From positions 2,300,001-2,364,000 of the forward strand of contig NC_063152.1 of the NCBI RefSeq assembly GCF_020921035.1: a stretch of DNA of 64,000 nucleotides, written 5' to 3'. Below the pieces are notes generated by a model. That model was given only the letters and a program-made list of their open reading frames with translations, searched no databases and was not told where the DNA came from. Origin of the DNA: Rhodamnia argentea. Its lineage: Eukaryota > Streptophyta > Magnoliopsida > Myrtales > Myrtaceae. A program made the position numbers and the translations under genes. Of the stretch, positions 24,366 to 37,906 are shown in pieces (the stretch's first letter is position 1; each line of letters starts with the position of its first letter).

Positions 24366-24949
24366 TGGTTGCTCTCTATGGTAACAAGTAGCTCGAGACA
24401 ATCTGACGAAAATCGTTCTTCCAAGGTGGGATTTTTTTTTCTGTCCTTCATAACTTCTGGAGCATTTTCATTGAGGGGAAGATTTTGGTTTTAAGTAATT
24501 CATTGTCGACCCTAAGTCCTGATTATACTCTACATGCTGAGATTTCTGTCAGCAAGAGAAAAAAGCTTATAGGTCTTTCTCTTTTTTGAGACTCTGCTTG
24601 GATTTTGTGTGTAGGAACAGTAGTAAATGCACTGAGGGAGGGCCACCAACTGTACCGGAAGAAACATGCCTGATTGTGAAGTCATTGTCCCTCTTTCATG
24701 CCCAAACTGATGGTGCTGGTCCATGTTTATTGTCTTTCATATCCGGTAATGATTCTCTGCTAATGGTGGCAATAGACTTCCATGATTCGACGAGTGCACG
24801 ACAATGGACTTTGGTTTGGACACCACCCATTTTTTGTGTGTGGGGACTGAAAAACCTGTGGATGCTAGTGCCTAGTGCCTTGAGACTTCTAACCGAGAAA
24901 ACACTCTGCTGGATTGATGTAATCCTTTTCAGGGAAAATTAAGACGTTT

Positions 24950-25104
24950 AGGCTCTATTTATTTCGTGGAAAATAGATGATTTGAAAAATATTTTTCTAA
25001 AAATAATTGCTGTGTCGTTAGAAATAATTGGTCAATGAAAAGCGTTTTTATTATCGATAACGATTTTCAAATCTTTTATTTTTTGCGTGAAAAACATAGC
25101 TTTA
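24950..25104. mobile_element. Inverted-repeat MITE, family B, copy 2
   Basis: The left end taggctctatttatttcgtg and the right end (gcgtgaaaaacatagcttta) are inverted copies, and 'agatgatttgaaaaat' inside matches copy 1 at 9953. It is 155 bases, shorter than copy 1. Confidence 0.65.
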
Positions 25105-26185
25105 GTTTAAGCTCTATTTTCTTCTGCGAGCAAACGGTCAAATGGGAATTTTAGCTCGGCTTCCTGCCATCGGCCGCCTAGATGCGGAGTTTGCTTTTGA
25201 AAGTCGGTGTCGAAGTAGATATTATGGCGACCCATTTTTTGACAAGGTAAACAAGTTCAGTTTTCAGGTCACGGCATTGTGGAATCACCTTAAGCTATCG
25301 ATCCAAATCCAAGACTTCACTTTGTGCAAAATCTAATGGCTCTTCCTTAACCTTCACTGCACGCTAGCCTCTTACGCTTTAAAATAGAAAAAGAAAAAAA
25401 AGTCATCAAAAATTTTAAATTATGTCTACTTTGATACATTCATTTAATTTTTCTATAATACAAAATATTTCAAATTTGTATCGATGTGACGTATTTATTT
25501 TAAATTTGTAGTAATGTGGCACATTTATTTTAAATTTGTATTAATGTGACACATTTATTATGAATTTTTTTTTTGTAACAAATGCATCACAAGTTTTTGG
25601 TTTCGCAAAAAATTAATATGGGGTAAATGGGTCGGATGAGTATAAGTTTCGGGTTTTTGGGGTTAAAAAAAAAACTTAGGGTAAAATTGTCACTCGGGTT
25701 TAAATTTTGAGTTTTTGATGTTGCAAAAAAAAAAATTTGTAGGTACATGTGTCATAATAGGTATAGTTTAGAGATATGGGTGATTTTTTTTTTCCAAAAA
25801 AAAGGGAGTTTTTTTTTTTGTAAGAAACTAGCATCATATAATGATCTAATTTCTAGATACTATATATTCCTCGGAAAGCGCCAAAACATGTCCCTAAGAG
25901 AAAGTGACAAACTATGATTTTGTTATTTTTCCGTACATGAAGACCGAAATTTTAAAAAAGAATTAGTTTATGCAACATGCTCCGTCGAATATTTTGTATG
26001 ACATATTTATTAAATATTGAGTTTGTTTTTGGCTTGTCACTTTATAAATTCATTTCATAAATAATCTTAGAGCCTCTGGAAAGTGGCTTGAATTTACAAA
26101 CTACCACCTAATCCCACATTTCCTCTCTCTTTTTTTTTTTTTTTTTCATTTTTTTGGGGAAAATTTTTTTTTATGTACTTTGCCC

Positions 26186-26455
26186 TAGACATGGCCAAAT
26201 AGAACCAGGAGCCCGGAACCGGCCTGTTAATGGGCCCACGGTTCCGACCCCGAACCGGAACCGGCCCTCAAGGGCCGGTTCCGATTTCTAAATTATCGGA
26301 ACTTGCCTGAAACCGCCGGTTCCAACCTGTTTTTTTTTTTTTTTAAATAAAGGGGGGAGGCTCGAGGGGAAAGAGCCATTGGGCCCGGAAACCGGTCCCT
26401 TCAAGGTCCGGTTCCTAAATCGAAACCTGCGGTTTGGACGAACTGGCCACGTCTA
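26186..26455. mobile_element. GGAACC-type hAT-like MITE, copy 2, with target duplication
   Basis: The ends are TAGACATGGCCAAAT and the inverted TAGACGTGGCCAGTT. A perfect 8-base direct repeat, ctttgccc, flanks it (26178-26185 and 26456-26463). An 8-base duplication with short terminal repeats fits the hAT superfamily. The interior is dense in 'ggaaccgg' motifs and has no coding potential. Confidence 0.8.
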
Positions 26456-26938
26456 CTTTGCCCCTTATATTTTTGTTTCAACAGAAAACACCCCTTTTTT
26501 TTTATTGGCTTGGCATCAGCAGAAAGCACCTGGCCCCACATCAGATGAGTCCCAAAAACTAATACATAGTTTTGTTAATATAATCTCCAAATTCCAAGGG
26601 CCTCTCTCGAAATTCCCAAATAAATAAACAAATCATTAACGAAATTAATTACAAAAAAAAATTTAATTAAGGTGGGGTCATCACAAATCATGCCGGTCAA
26701 ACCAAATTTAGAGGTCCCGAAGCTGAAAAGTCTTAAGCGCACTCTTTGACAAAACGCAAGCAGTTAGTGGGAAAAGCAAGCACGCGAAGCAGTAGAAGTA
26801 GAAGAAGGAGAAGGCGAAGACGAAGGAGCAGCAAATTTGATTTTGAAGCCCAAGTTTGTTGGCGTCAAGATCGGAGCTTTCGAGAAACCCAAGAACTCCC
26901 TTGGGCTAGGGTTTGCGGGAAAACCCCTCCGGAGCTCG

Positions 26939-29900
26939 ATGGAGCGGCTGCTTCCGATGTCGCCCGATCACGACCCCAACGGCGGCAACAGCAGCAGCCC
27001 CGGCGGCGGCCAGACCGGGAAGGAGCAGCAGGCTGCCGGCGTCGGGATCCTCCTCCAGATCATGATGCTCGTCCTCTCCTTCGTCCTCGGCCACGTGCTT
27101 CGCCGTCACAAGTTCTATTATCTCCCCGAGGCCAGCGCTTCTCTTTTGATAGGTGCTCTCGATGCTCCCCCATTCGCCGCTTTTTTTTTTTTTTTTTTCT
27201 CTCCTGATTTTTGGTCGGTCATTTTTGGCTTGGGGGCGTGGCGCATTTTGGTGATGGGGCCGTGAATTCGCAGGTCTGATCGTTGGTGGACTTGCTAATG
27301 TTTCGGACACTGAGACTAGCATCAGGTTTCTTACGCGACCGGATCACTGCGAGTGTTTGCTTGTTTGGTACCTTTTCTGTTGCGGTCTCTGGGTTCTCTT
27401 TCTGACTCATTCGGTTTTGTTTGCAGGACGTGGTTCAACTTCCACGAGGAATTCTTCTTTCTGTTTTTGCTGCCCCCGATAATATTATATCCTGAAAAGA
27501 AGTTTTTTTTTCTGCCCGTAATTGTCGATTTTTCTGCTTGCTTTCGCATTTCTAGCCGCCCAATAATGGGCTTTTGGTTCGCCTTGTTGTATCCTTAAGA
27601 GCTTTGTGCTTACTCAGTCGGGCTTTAGCTTATCTCCTGTAAGTAATTCCTGCCATTTTTGTCTTTTCCTATTATATACCTGTTGCAGATACGGTAATGT
27701 GGTGGTTGATTATCCATTCCTAACAATTGTTATGGTGATTTTGCAGAAGCCTTTTTTCTCGAATTTTGGAGCTATTGTGACATTCGCTATATTAGGCACT
27801 TTCATAGCTTCTGTTGTTACAGGAGTTTTGGTGTGAGTAGCTATTTACAGTCACATTTAGACAGCTTCGTACTCTATGTATAAGCAGTTGAATATTCGGC
27901 CTTTGCCTGTTACAGATATCTTGGTGGAGTTATGTTTCTCATGTACAAACTCCCTTTTGTTGAGTGCCTCATGTTTGGTGCTCTTATATCCGCAACCGAT
28001 CCTGTCACTGTTTTGTCCATATTTCAGGTACTTGCGTTCTTCTACTTATTTAGCTACAAAGTACTGACATGAATGTGACCCTACGTAAATCATTCTAAAG
28101 TCTGTACCTTGGTAATTTGGTCGTTTGTAATCTGGTGACTGTGTTTCATGAGGTGTTCTTCGCACTACCACTGATATATTTACAAAAGTTCTACAAATGT
28201 TGCGTTCAGTGACGTATATTGATTACAAGTTGATAATTTGTTGTGTCACACAGAAAGTTCTACTACTTCATGGATTCTAAGAGGTTGTACAATTTTACAA
28301 TTTTAAGTGAAAAACGTGAGTCTAATGTTTGAATTACTCCACAGTAGGATCCAGTTTCCAATTTAATTAACCTTTTTCGAATCCTTTTGAAACCCTCGTC
28401 CTCATTATTCCGAATTGCAATACTGTTGTAGGAGCTCGGAACAGATGTGAATCTATATGCCTTGGTTTTTGGAGAATCAGTGTTGAATGACGCAGTGAGT
28501 TTTAACAACTGCATTCTAGTGCTTTTCTCAGAATATCTCTTGTTTAATAATGCCAAATTTACTGGCTGAAACGTTCTTTTGGTGTGCGGTGCCAAATTGC
28601 TAGATGGCCATTTCTTTATACAGGTATCAATATTTGTAAATTTTTCTGTGCATTTGACCTCTTATTGTATGGCAACTGAATCTATATGATATCTCATGAT
28701 GCAGGACAATGTCTTTGGTGAGACAAAATGCGTCATCTGGGCAGAACTTCTTTATGGTGATTGTCAGGTTTCTTGAGACCTTTGTGGGTTCAATGTCAGC
28801 AGGTAATGTTTGCAATGTGTTCACTGTTATGGCTTTGAAATTTGAAGGGCTTTTTGTTTGTGGATCTTAACGATCTCATGTCTTAATAGTCTCCTGTTTT
28901 GTACTTTCTCTTTTGGTTCATTGTGTCTGATAAGAGATAACCATGACTATGCAGGAGTTGGAGTTGGTTTCATCTCTGCTTTGATATCCTTTCATGTCAA
29001 TTATCTGTTCCTTCTATGTCAATTGTCAATAATGTATTTCCTGTGACCCCTAATAGTTGAGTTTACTGTGAAGCCTTAATTACCCGTACCTCTTCAAGTA
29101 TGCAGGCTTAGATATTGACAAGTATGCATTCCCCCCTCCTATGATTATTTTTTACGTGATTTATGATGTATTCCTATCCTTCTCATCTGTGTTTTTCTTG
29201 TGTTCAGTCTCCAGAACCTAGAGTGCTGCCTCTTTGTTCTATTTCCATATTTCTCGTAAGTATCTCCTTGCCACATGTTGCATATCTTATGAACAGTTTC
29301 CACGTACCTGAGGATGCATATCCGTTGATTTACTTAAAACCATATTCTTTTAGGTACATGCTTGCAGAAGGACTTGGCCTTTCTGGTATTGTCTCAATAT
29401 TGTTCACAGGCATGGTAAGTGGCATGCACCTCTATAGTTTCTTCCATTCTGATAAAAAGGATAGTATGACAGAATTGCTACTTTACTGTAGGTCATGAAG
29501 CATTACACATATTCAAACTTATCAGAAAATTCACAGCGATTTGTATCGGCATTTTTTCATTTGATATCATCACTGGCAGAGACTTTCATGTATGGAACTT
29601 TGACTTTTAGCTTTCTAATTTCCAACTTGCTGTGTAATCTTTTTATGAATGGCGGGCTGAAACTTAGTGCTTGTGTGATTTCCAGATTCATATACATGGG
29701 CTTTGATATCGCAATGGAACAGCACAGCTGGTCTCATGTTGGGTTTATCTTCTTCTCAATTGTATCCACACCAACTTTTGTTATTTGGCTCTTTTCTTCC
29801 ACTTTGTTATACGTATTTGGTTCATTTTTCTGATAAGCTGGTTTCCAGTTGTTTATCCTGAACTCACTCCTTTAATGTGGCAGTTATTCATTGGAGTTGC

Positions 29901-32574
29901 AAGGTAAACCTTCGTCTTATATCAGTGACTCTAAGCTATCTATTTGAAAAGTGACCCATCCCCTTCTCTGAAGTGTATGATGACAATTTTCATGCTTGAA
30001 TGTTCTTATGTTTCACGCAATTAACCAGGTTATGCATTATGTCCTGTAGGGCAGCAAATGTCTTTTCTTGTGCCTATCTAGTCAATTTGACTCGACCTGC
30101 AACTCGTAAAATACCTGCAAAACATCAAAAAGCGCTTTGGTACAGTGGTAAGGAAATGGGCTGCTAATGTTTCTTATCCTTTAAATTTTTTAAATTGCTG
30201 AAGCTGTCTGCATTTATGTTTAATTAGGTCTCCGAGGTGCCATGGCTTTTGCTCTTGCTCTACAATCAGTTCATGATCTCCCAGAAGGACACGGACAGAC
30301 TATATTCACTGCGACCACTGCGATTGTTGTCCTAACAGTAAGCTAAATAGTAAAAAAATTTCAGAGTCAAGCAAAATCTTTCTCCATTTCTTCGTTTGAA
30401 AAAACAGTAGACCGTATCAGCTCATATTTTAGGTGTATAATGTTGATGACATAAGTATTTGAAAATTGAAATTAGGTTCTGATAATGTTGTGTCTTCTGT
30501 TAATTGTCACTATGAGTGGATCATGTTCCCTTTTTACAGCTTTAGTATTTATTAATATTATCACAAGTATATTCCGTAGGACCTCATTGCTCGAAATTTC
30601 TGTGGGAAAAATATACCAGATATAAGCTTGAGTGTTGTTTCTATCCAACATGATTTTATTGATTGCGCAGATTTGATATGTCCATATTTCTTATATAACT
30701 GTAACTTTTTAAAAGTGCCAATTAATCTAGGTCTTAAGGCAATTTCCCAAGGAAATCTCTGTTCACCGATTGCCTTAAAAATGGAAATGGGGCAAGAGAC
30801 TAGCAGGTCTATTGTTTGTTATTGTACCTTAGTGAAATGATTGATTGGTCTGCACTTCGGAATATTAATCTTAAACATATAGTGGTTAGTTCAAAAACCC
30901 TTTGATGACTTCTTTTCCCTGGAAACAGTTGTAATCTTCTGGCTTAGCTGTTAATATTTTTCGCATTTTCAGTGATTGAGACAAATGACATTCCGAGTTA
31001 TGTGAAAAGGAACATGTATACTCAGCTTTGAAATTCTTGAGCTAGTGAGCTTGTTTCTTGTTTCATCCTGCTGATTGTGGATTCATCGTATTAGAAAAAA
31101 TTAAAACTGGCACTCTTTATTTGAGAAGGTAACAATCGAGTCTTTGTATGATTTTCCCCAACATTTGACAAGCCTCTTTTGCTTGTTGTTTTCTACTTGG
31201 TACTTGACATTGTTGAAATTTAGAAAAGTTGAAATTAGAATTAAGCTTGAGACATCATGTGGAGTTTTTCGAGCCATTTATGTGGGCTAATTAGGTCTAT
31301 ACACATCCCACAGAAGATATGCTGCTTCCGATTCTGGTTTGCATGTTTTTGCCATTTATTTCTCAGTATCCGAGATGCCACGCAGGTCTTACTAATTGGA
31401 GGTTCAACTGGTACAATGCTGGAAGCCCTACAAGTTGTTGGTGATGCCCATGAAGTCTCCTTGGTTGAAGTAAGTTCTGCAAAAGGGAATGATTCCTGCC
31501 AAGTATCACCAATTTGTGGAGTGCTATAATGTATGAACTTTGACTAGGAGCTTAGAGAAAGATCCTCTTGAGGATTTTTCTGGATGGGTTTCAATACAAT
31601 AGTTTTGGATGCTCTTTGATGCTTATTATCATAGCACAGTGAGCCTGCAGCTAATTCTGATTTTATTCCAGCATAATTTCCAGAACTCAGAAGGCAACCA
31701 TAGCTATGTTGCCCCCAGTTATGATGAGGATTCATCATCTGGGAACAAAATTAAAATGAAGCTTAAAGAGTTTCACAAGAGGTAATAATATTGAGAAACA
31801 TGTCTTTGATCATTTTGTCATTGGTTTTGCTTGCTACTTGGGCTTATCATGGGTTCACTTTTTTCTCTGCAGCACCGCATCATTTACAGCACTGGATAGA
31901 AATTATCTCACTCCATTCTTTACGAGTCAAAATGGGGATGAAGACGATGATTTTGGTTAGTTAGCTTGGCAAATTCCTCTTTGATAATTATTCTTGCTTT
32001 CTGTTGTCTTGAGCAGGTGCATTAAGAATTTAGTCGCATTAGAAGTCTCAAATAGATTTAGACCTCAGTGCATATTTTAAATGATAGGACTATTATTGTT
32101 GGATAAAGTAAAAGAGCTAATAAGAACTGCCTAGGTATATGAGAATCCAACTGGTTGAGTCTCCCATTTCATACTGACATACAGCATGTTCTTTGGAGTA
32201 TGTAGATAGCAGTTGCTTGTCTTTACACGTATGGACCAGGAAAGCGAAAGATATGTAGCTTAAATTGGTTAATGAATGCCACCATGGTCCTGATATATAG
32301 TTTTGGTTTAAACTGGGTGCCATTTACACTTACATGCTGAACCGACTTGTAGTTTAGCATTGATGATATACAGAAACAAATGTGCATGTACCAGTGTGTG
32401 GGACAATGGATCTTTCTGCTAAGTTCTGATATGCTTGCAGTTCTTGGTCATCTATGATATTTACGTGTGAAGATCAGGATATTTGCCAATCACCAGGTTT
32501 CTCATTTCTCTTTTTGGGATTCTGGTGCAGATGAACCCATGCCCACTTCCCGGAGAGGGGGTTTCCGACATTGA
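26939..32574 (+). CDS. NHX6: Endosomal Na+(K+)/H+ antiporter, NHX5/NHX6 class
   Basis: 540 residues in 22 exons: 26939-27152, 27274-27325, 27427-27486, 27614-27638, 27747-27832, 27916-28027, 28432-28494, 28604-28623, 28705-28802, 28955-28983, 29090-29121, 29208-29255, 29354-29414, 29492-29589, 29686-29761, 29884-29903, 30050-30147, 30228-30337, 31386-31469, 31672-31781, 31873-31955 and 32531-32574. A multi-span CPA1 exchanger of Golgi/endosomes that trades K+ or Na+ for H+ and sets lumen pH. Seen: FFFLFLLPP (98-106, amiloride-site motif), SATDPVTV with Asp174, the ion-binding pair Asn202-Asp203 in ESVLNDA, and [12 protein letters not shown]. The soluble tail is acidic (NGDEDDDF) and ends SRRGGFRH. 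Introns 3 (27487-27613) and 10 (28984-29089) are AT-AC; all others are GT-AG. Length matches Arabidopsis NHX6 (about 535 residues as I recall). The gene looks intact. Confidence 0.96.
27487..27613 (+). other. U12-type AT-AC intron in NHX6 (intron 3)
   Basis: The only join that gives the conserved LLPPIIFQSGFSL puts the donor at atatcctgaa and ends the intron in AC at 27613. A branch-site-like tccttaag lies at 27592-27599, about 15 bases from the acceptor. These are the three hallmarks of minor-spliceosome introns. Confidence 0.9.
28984..29089 (+). other. U12-type AT-AC intron in NHX6 (intron 10)
   Basis: The donor is atatccttt, a nearly perfect U12 consensus. The intron ends gtac at 29089, with a branch-like ccttaat about 10 bases upstream. 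Joining TTG to CTC gives the conserved SALLFKYAGL. Confidence 0.93.
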
Positions 32575-33747
32575 TATAAGTCGGCCAAAGCTTGTATATA
32601 CCTAGATTCGCCGTATCACTCGCCCTAATAGTGGCCGGAAGGATGAACGGCAGCTACACGGACTATTACTGTTACCTCGGCGACTTCCCAAAATCCAGCA
32701 CATGCCATTTTACACAGTTGCGGACGTCTGAGACGAAGAAAGCATCGAATGTTTTGTGGAGCTTCTATAGCTGATGAAGAAACATCTTATATGTCTCCAC
32801 CAAATTTCAGTGCTATTCATGTAGTCTATCATAGATAGAATCGGATCGTTTTGTGCATTTCCGTATGTGGCGTCGCGAACTTCCTTGATCTCAACCAAAA
32901 TTCTAAATCTGTTCAGATGGCAGACTTTGTTCTCTACTCCCATTCTTGATCATTGTTGTCTCGATCTGCATCAAGTTGTGAAGATTACCGCTGGTATATG
33001 GAAATGGTTCTGAGATGTCTGAGTAGCTCGCACTGCCCCAGGTTGAGGAAATACATCCGCCTCGAATGTATTTGTCCCCTCACAGTCAATCGTATGAACT
33101 TTCAAACTAGCATACCACGAAATCTTTATCCAAACTAGAGTTTCGTCTCGCATAAAATCTCAAACTGTCATTATGGTACAGGTGTGCGAGATTAATTTTC
33201 CCCGTCTCACAAAAACTCTCGATTCGGTATTCTCGAATAATATGTCATGAGGGTAACGGTTTGAGATTTTCGGCGAAATAAAACTTAGTTTTGGGTAAAA
33301 GTATCATGATTACCGATAAGATTTGTAATCCTAGGACCGAAAGTTATTTACCTTTTATCTACTAATTAGCGAGTTTAGCTTCTCAATAAAATATGCATAG
33401 ATCATACTCGCCGGATGATAATATTTGGCTTACAAAAAAATTAATTTTTTTTAGCAAGATTAAAGCTATATAAAGTAAATAACAAATAATTACAAGCTGA
33501 AAACCAAGGATTTTTTTTTTTTTGGTCCAAGAAAACCAAGGATTAAGAATGTTATTATGTAGAAGGGCTAACGATAAGAGTTGAAAAGCAGACCAGCCTT
33601 CGGTTCTAAAAGCAGCAGGCTCTGTTCTCCCTCTGCTTCTTCGAGGGTCAGAGAAGCCCACTACAATCCAAATTCATCTTCATCTTCATCTTCAGATTCA
33701 GATTTCGATCGAATCTCATAGAGAGAGAGAGTTGAGAGAGAGAAGCG
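32575..33747. other. Spacer between NHX6 and CWC25
   Basis: It holds the NHX6 3' UTR, about 600 bases of unassigned AT-rich sequence, and the CWC25 leader, which includes a 'catctt' repeat near 33680 and a GA tract at 33721-33742. No other gene was seen. Confidence 0.6.
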
Positions 33748-36700
33748 ATGGCTCTCAAGTTCTTGAACAAGAAGGGATGGCACACGGGGAGCTTGAGGAA
33801 CATCGAGAACGTGTGGAAGGCCGAGCAGAAGCACGACGCCGAGCAGAAGAAGTTGGAGGAGCTCCGCAAGCAAATCCAGGAGGAGCGGGAGCGCGACGAG
33901 TTTCGCGTCCTCCAGGAGCAGGCCGGAATCCTCCCGTACGCAACCTCTTTTCTTGCCCTACTCGTCGTCGTGATTGCCGTCGTCCTGTTTTGAGTCGATC
34001 GATTGATTTGGTGCCTAGCTTTCCTGGTTTCGATTCATGAATGAAAAGGGGTCGAAAATTCTCGAATTTTTGTCTTGTGCTTCTTGGAAGCGAGGGATGT
34101 TGGGTGCGCATTTGCCCTAATTTTGCATCTTTAGTGATTCCGTTTGCACGTACTTAGGGTTTCAAGCAGTCGATCAATGTTTACTTGTTTGTAGGAAGTG
34201 AGATAGTCTAGGGTGAGGTTGTCCATCCTTTGATTGAGATTTATGAGCATATTTTGTCTGATGCGGGATCGGTTAAAGTCGAGGATTCTATGAATTGACT
34301 GAGTTTTTGAAAGTTTTTCACGGTTATTTTGTGTGTAGGAGGCAAGAGAGATTGGAGTTTCTGTATGATTCAGGGTTGGCAGTTGGGAAGGGAAGTTCTG
34401 AAGGAGTTGCATTTAAAGCACTCGATAAACCTAATGAAGCAGCATCATCTTCGGCTGCGTCAGCTTCTGCATCGGCGTCGGGACCAGCTTCAGCTACGCC
34501 AGGGGCTCTTTTTGAGGACAAGTCATACTCCGCGAATGATGCATGGAGGAAGTTGCATTCGGATCCTCTGCTTTTGATTCGGCAGCGAGAGCAGGAGGCA
34601 CTCGCTCGAATCAAGAATAACCCCGTGCAAATGGCCATGATTCGCAAATCGGTGAGTCCCACTCTTTGCTTCTTTATTTCTCAATTGTTAGTTTTATTGT
34701 GATGCTATCATTGTTTTCATTAAGTGGAACGTATGTAAACCCTAGAAATGTTTTTATTCTCCCAAGTGTGTAGAACTGTAACGGCGATTCATGAAACACA
34801 GATAGTTGCACTATGGTGTGCAGAAGAAAGTGCTTGCGCATGGGATCTGGTTTTTTATGGATGATGCAAGTTTTCCACTTGAGGGATAGTGGGCTACAGT
34901 TGCTTGAATGCTTGAGTTCATATTTTATAAAATGACAGGAATCAGAGCATTGCATGACATATTGCTGCTGATGGTGGTTGAGAGGCAATTGTGTGGGATG
35001 GAAGATGTTGGAAGAGTAACTTTACAATTCTCATTGTTGTGCGTAAAGGGTTAGTCATTCTTTGTTAGAGTGCTAGTCATTTGAGTTATTTTTTCACGCA
35101 TGCTTGCTCAAGTGGGTTTCTGAAGATATAGCTGATGTGGACTCTATTATGGTATTGGAAGACGAAAATGCTGGATTGGAGAGAATTTGATATCTTGATT
35201 GCATTCTAGGGGTGTTTTTGTGGAAGAAAACATCCAGGAGTTTTCTTTATAGTCGGAGCAAAATCTGAGAGAATTTTGAAATATCAGATTTATCTGGGCT
35301 ATTTTGCTTAAAAGAGATTTGCTTTGATATTCGCAGTTTCTTATCTATAATGTTAATAGAGCTTGGTTTCTATTTGAAATGAGATTGATATGACGTGTAT
35401 TAGGGTGTTGTAATCACTTGGATCAAATGATTAGCTGTTATATGATTGCATTCTGTGGAAGATCTCTTTAGCCATGTCGTGGACAAGCAAAATTCTTTTA
35501 TTAGCTGTTATTCATATGTTGCATAAATAATTGGAATATAAGAATGGACCCTTGCTGAGAATCTTTGCTTGGGTACTCTTGACAATTATTGTATTCAGTT
35601 AGTCTTGCAAATGCAGAAAGGCCCAAATTGGTGAATTTGTTTTTGTAAGATTCCGACAGCTTCCTGTGTGTTATAGCCTAAGGCTATGGCATCGTAATGA
35701 GACTCAAGAATCTATTTTTGAGAGAGTTGTCTTTTGTAGATTGCACAGGTGTCGACTCTGGATTAGTGCAGGATGTCCTTTTATAGTAAATATATTAGTG
35801 TCCGGAGGACGGTATCTCAATGTTGGCCTTCAGAGGTTTTGAAGCTGTGCCTCATGTTTGCATTCATGTCTACGTACGATTATCTATTAGAGATGAGTGT
35901 GAGCACATGAGATGCTACTTATTGTTTAGTCATCTTTAGGTGCTTTTGACTTCCTCCGGAAAACTATTTATACTATAGTCATACATTAATATTTTCTTCA
36001 AACCATACTTTTCTGTACAAATTTGCTTTTCTTGTTCCTCAGCCTCACCATCTCGTTGAAAGAAGTGTATTGTCACCAATTAGAGCGCTGTGAATAAGAG
36101 TAATCTACTTAGGTGACCACAGAGTCTCTGTTTATGTTGCTGGTTCTCATCCTTTGGTATTCACCTTCCTTTGTAGGTTATGGAGAAAAATCCTGATAAA
36201 GATCATGACAAGAAAGTATCCCGGAAGAAACATCGGCACCGTAGTTCAAAACGTGAGAAACGTTCGTCGTCATCTGAGCCAGTGGATTCTGATGATGCTT
36301 CGCGCGATGACAGAAAGGCGAAGAGAAAGAGTACTAACCAAAGCTCAGATCGTGATGGGCGCCACAAAAAAGCACAATCAGATTCAGACGATGATTTACA
36401 TGGGAGAGAATCTTGGAAGAAGCGTCGACTCGAGGACTCTAAACATGAGCGGTCATCTGATGGCTCCATAGGTGTAAAACGCGGGAAGGATGATACTCGC
36501 TATCCCCACAAGTACTCACGCCATGAAAATAATGATCTTCAAAGCCGTGATGCTTCTAGGCGGGAAAGTAGAAGCTCCATCGATGCAAGCCGACACCGTG
36601 GGGATAACTTCCAAGGAGAAGGTAGGAATGAATCGCAATATAAACGGCGGAATGCTGCTCCTAAACTTTCAGAAGAAGAGAGACTTGCTAGGCTGCGAGA

Positions 36701-36950
36701 GATGCAAATGGATGCTGAGCTGCATGAAGAGCAGAGGTGGAAGCGTTTGAAGAGAGCTGATGCAGACGATGCACGGGAGTTGAAGCGTGATGCGCCTTCT
36801 CGTGGCAGGAACTTCTTGGATGCTGTTCAGAAAACTGTATACGGTGCCGAAAAGGGCGGTAACTTGACCATTGAGGAAAGCGTGCGGCGCAGGACATATT
36901 ACTCACAAGGAAGGTCCGAAACGGGTGAAGGAAATGCTTTCCGACGGTGA
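33748..36950 (+). CDS. CWC25: Pre-mRNA splicing factor CWC25 homologue
   Basis: Three exons, 33748-33935, 34339-34651 and 36177-36950, give 424 residues. CWC25 joins the activated spliceosome after Prp2 and is needed for the first transesterification step; nuclear. The N-terminus carries the Cir_N domain (LNKKGWHTGSLRNIENVWKA, then a charged helix EQKKLEELRKQIQEERERD, residues about 4-52). Next come RQERLEFLYDSGLAV, a Ser/Ala-rich linker, a conserved NDAWRKLHSDPLLLIRQRE segment, a long Arg/Ser/Lys/Asp-rich region typical of plant splicing factors, and a C-terminal conserved block (RLARLREMQMDAELHEEQRW and NFLDAVQKTVYG). The start is the first ATG and matches the family. Intron 2 is 1.5 kb with no recognised feature. 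The gene looks intact. Confidence 0.93.
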
Positions 36951-37906
36951 ATTGAGCGTCACATGTTTATCAAATGTCCTATTTCTTGCGTTCTAGTATC
37001 GACATATTGGTTTAGTGACTCCACTGTGCCAATTTAACTTGCGATGTACCTTTATTTGGCTCATTAGATCAGCAGAGAACTGGATCATCATTATCAGATT
37101 TGTGGTTTTCATTATTGTATCATGGATGTATCTTGAAGTGCAATGTTTATTCTCCGAGCCACTTAACTGGATGCACCATATATACCTTATCATCATTGTC
37201 CGGTAAGTTCGATGGCTCACTCAGGCAGGAGCCAGGAACCCAAGATCGTGAACCGGGCACGTCGTGATGCTTTTCGTTTTCGATCGGACAAGTTTGCACA
37301 CCTCAGCTTCTCTGCATAATTGGTGTAAAGGATTAGAATCAAGACATTGTGTGGGTGTCGGCTTGATCTCGAGGTTGGATGGTCCCCTTTCTGCTGTTAT
37401 GCAGGATTCGATGGCAGGTAAACTAGGTGTATCTTACTTCGGTCGATACCTATCAACATCCTGCAACTGTTTGTTTTGGGGGTCACCACACGAAGCAGAC
37501 ACAGTAACGTGGTGACGAAGGAGATAATAATGCTCGAATGAATGCTTGGACGCCTTGCATCCTTCCTTTTTCCATGGAATCCCAATGGAATCGGATGACC
37601 GCGATGGTGTCCTCACAGCGGACACATGATTGGCCCAAGCTGTGGGTCACCCCTTGAATTGATGCATGAACACCGACGGAGGCGATAAAGCAAAGGCAAA
37701 TTAGTTAAGCATAGTCTCTGCCGACAATGGTGCTCTTTAACTTATCAGTAACATTCACAAAAGTTTTTTTTTTTTTTTTTTTGATAACCGAGGTGTCCGC
37801 ACGGCCGGCGAGCTATGGCTCAAACCAACGGTTGAGCACGACTATTCCTCGGGAGGGCTAGCGCAGCAATTCACAAAAGTGTTCATCTCTACCATTTTGG
37901 AAACAA

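Larger units (their letters stand above)
24366..26938. other. Spacer between UCH2 and NHX6
   Basis: It holds the UCH2 3' UTR, a family B element (24950-25104), AT-rich DNA with several 'attttaaatttgta' repeats near 25480-25560, an intact-looking hAT-type MITE (26186-26455) and the NHX6 promoter/leader, which has a GAA-rich tract at about 26790-26830. No additional gene was recognised. Confidence 0.6.

Noticed and set aside
26746-27207. 153-residue frame rich in Arg overlapping the NHX6 start
   Set aside because: It is an out-of-frame reading of the GAA-rich leader and NHX6 exon 1.
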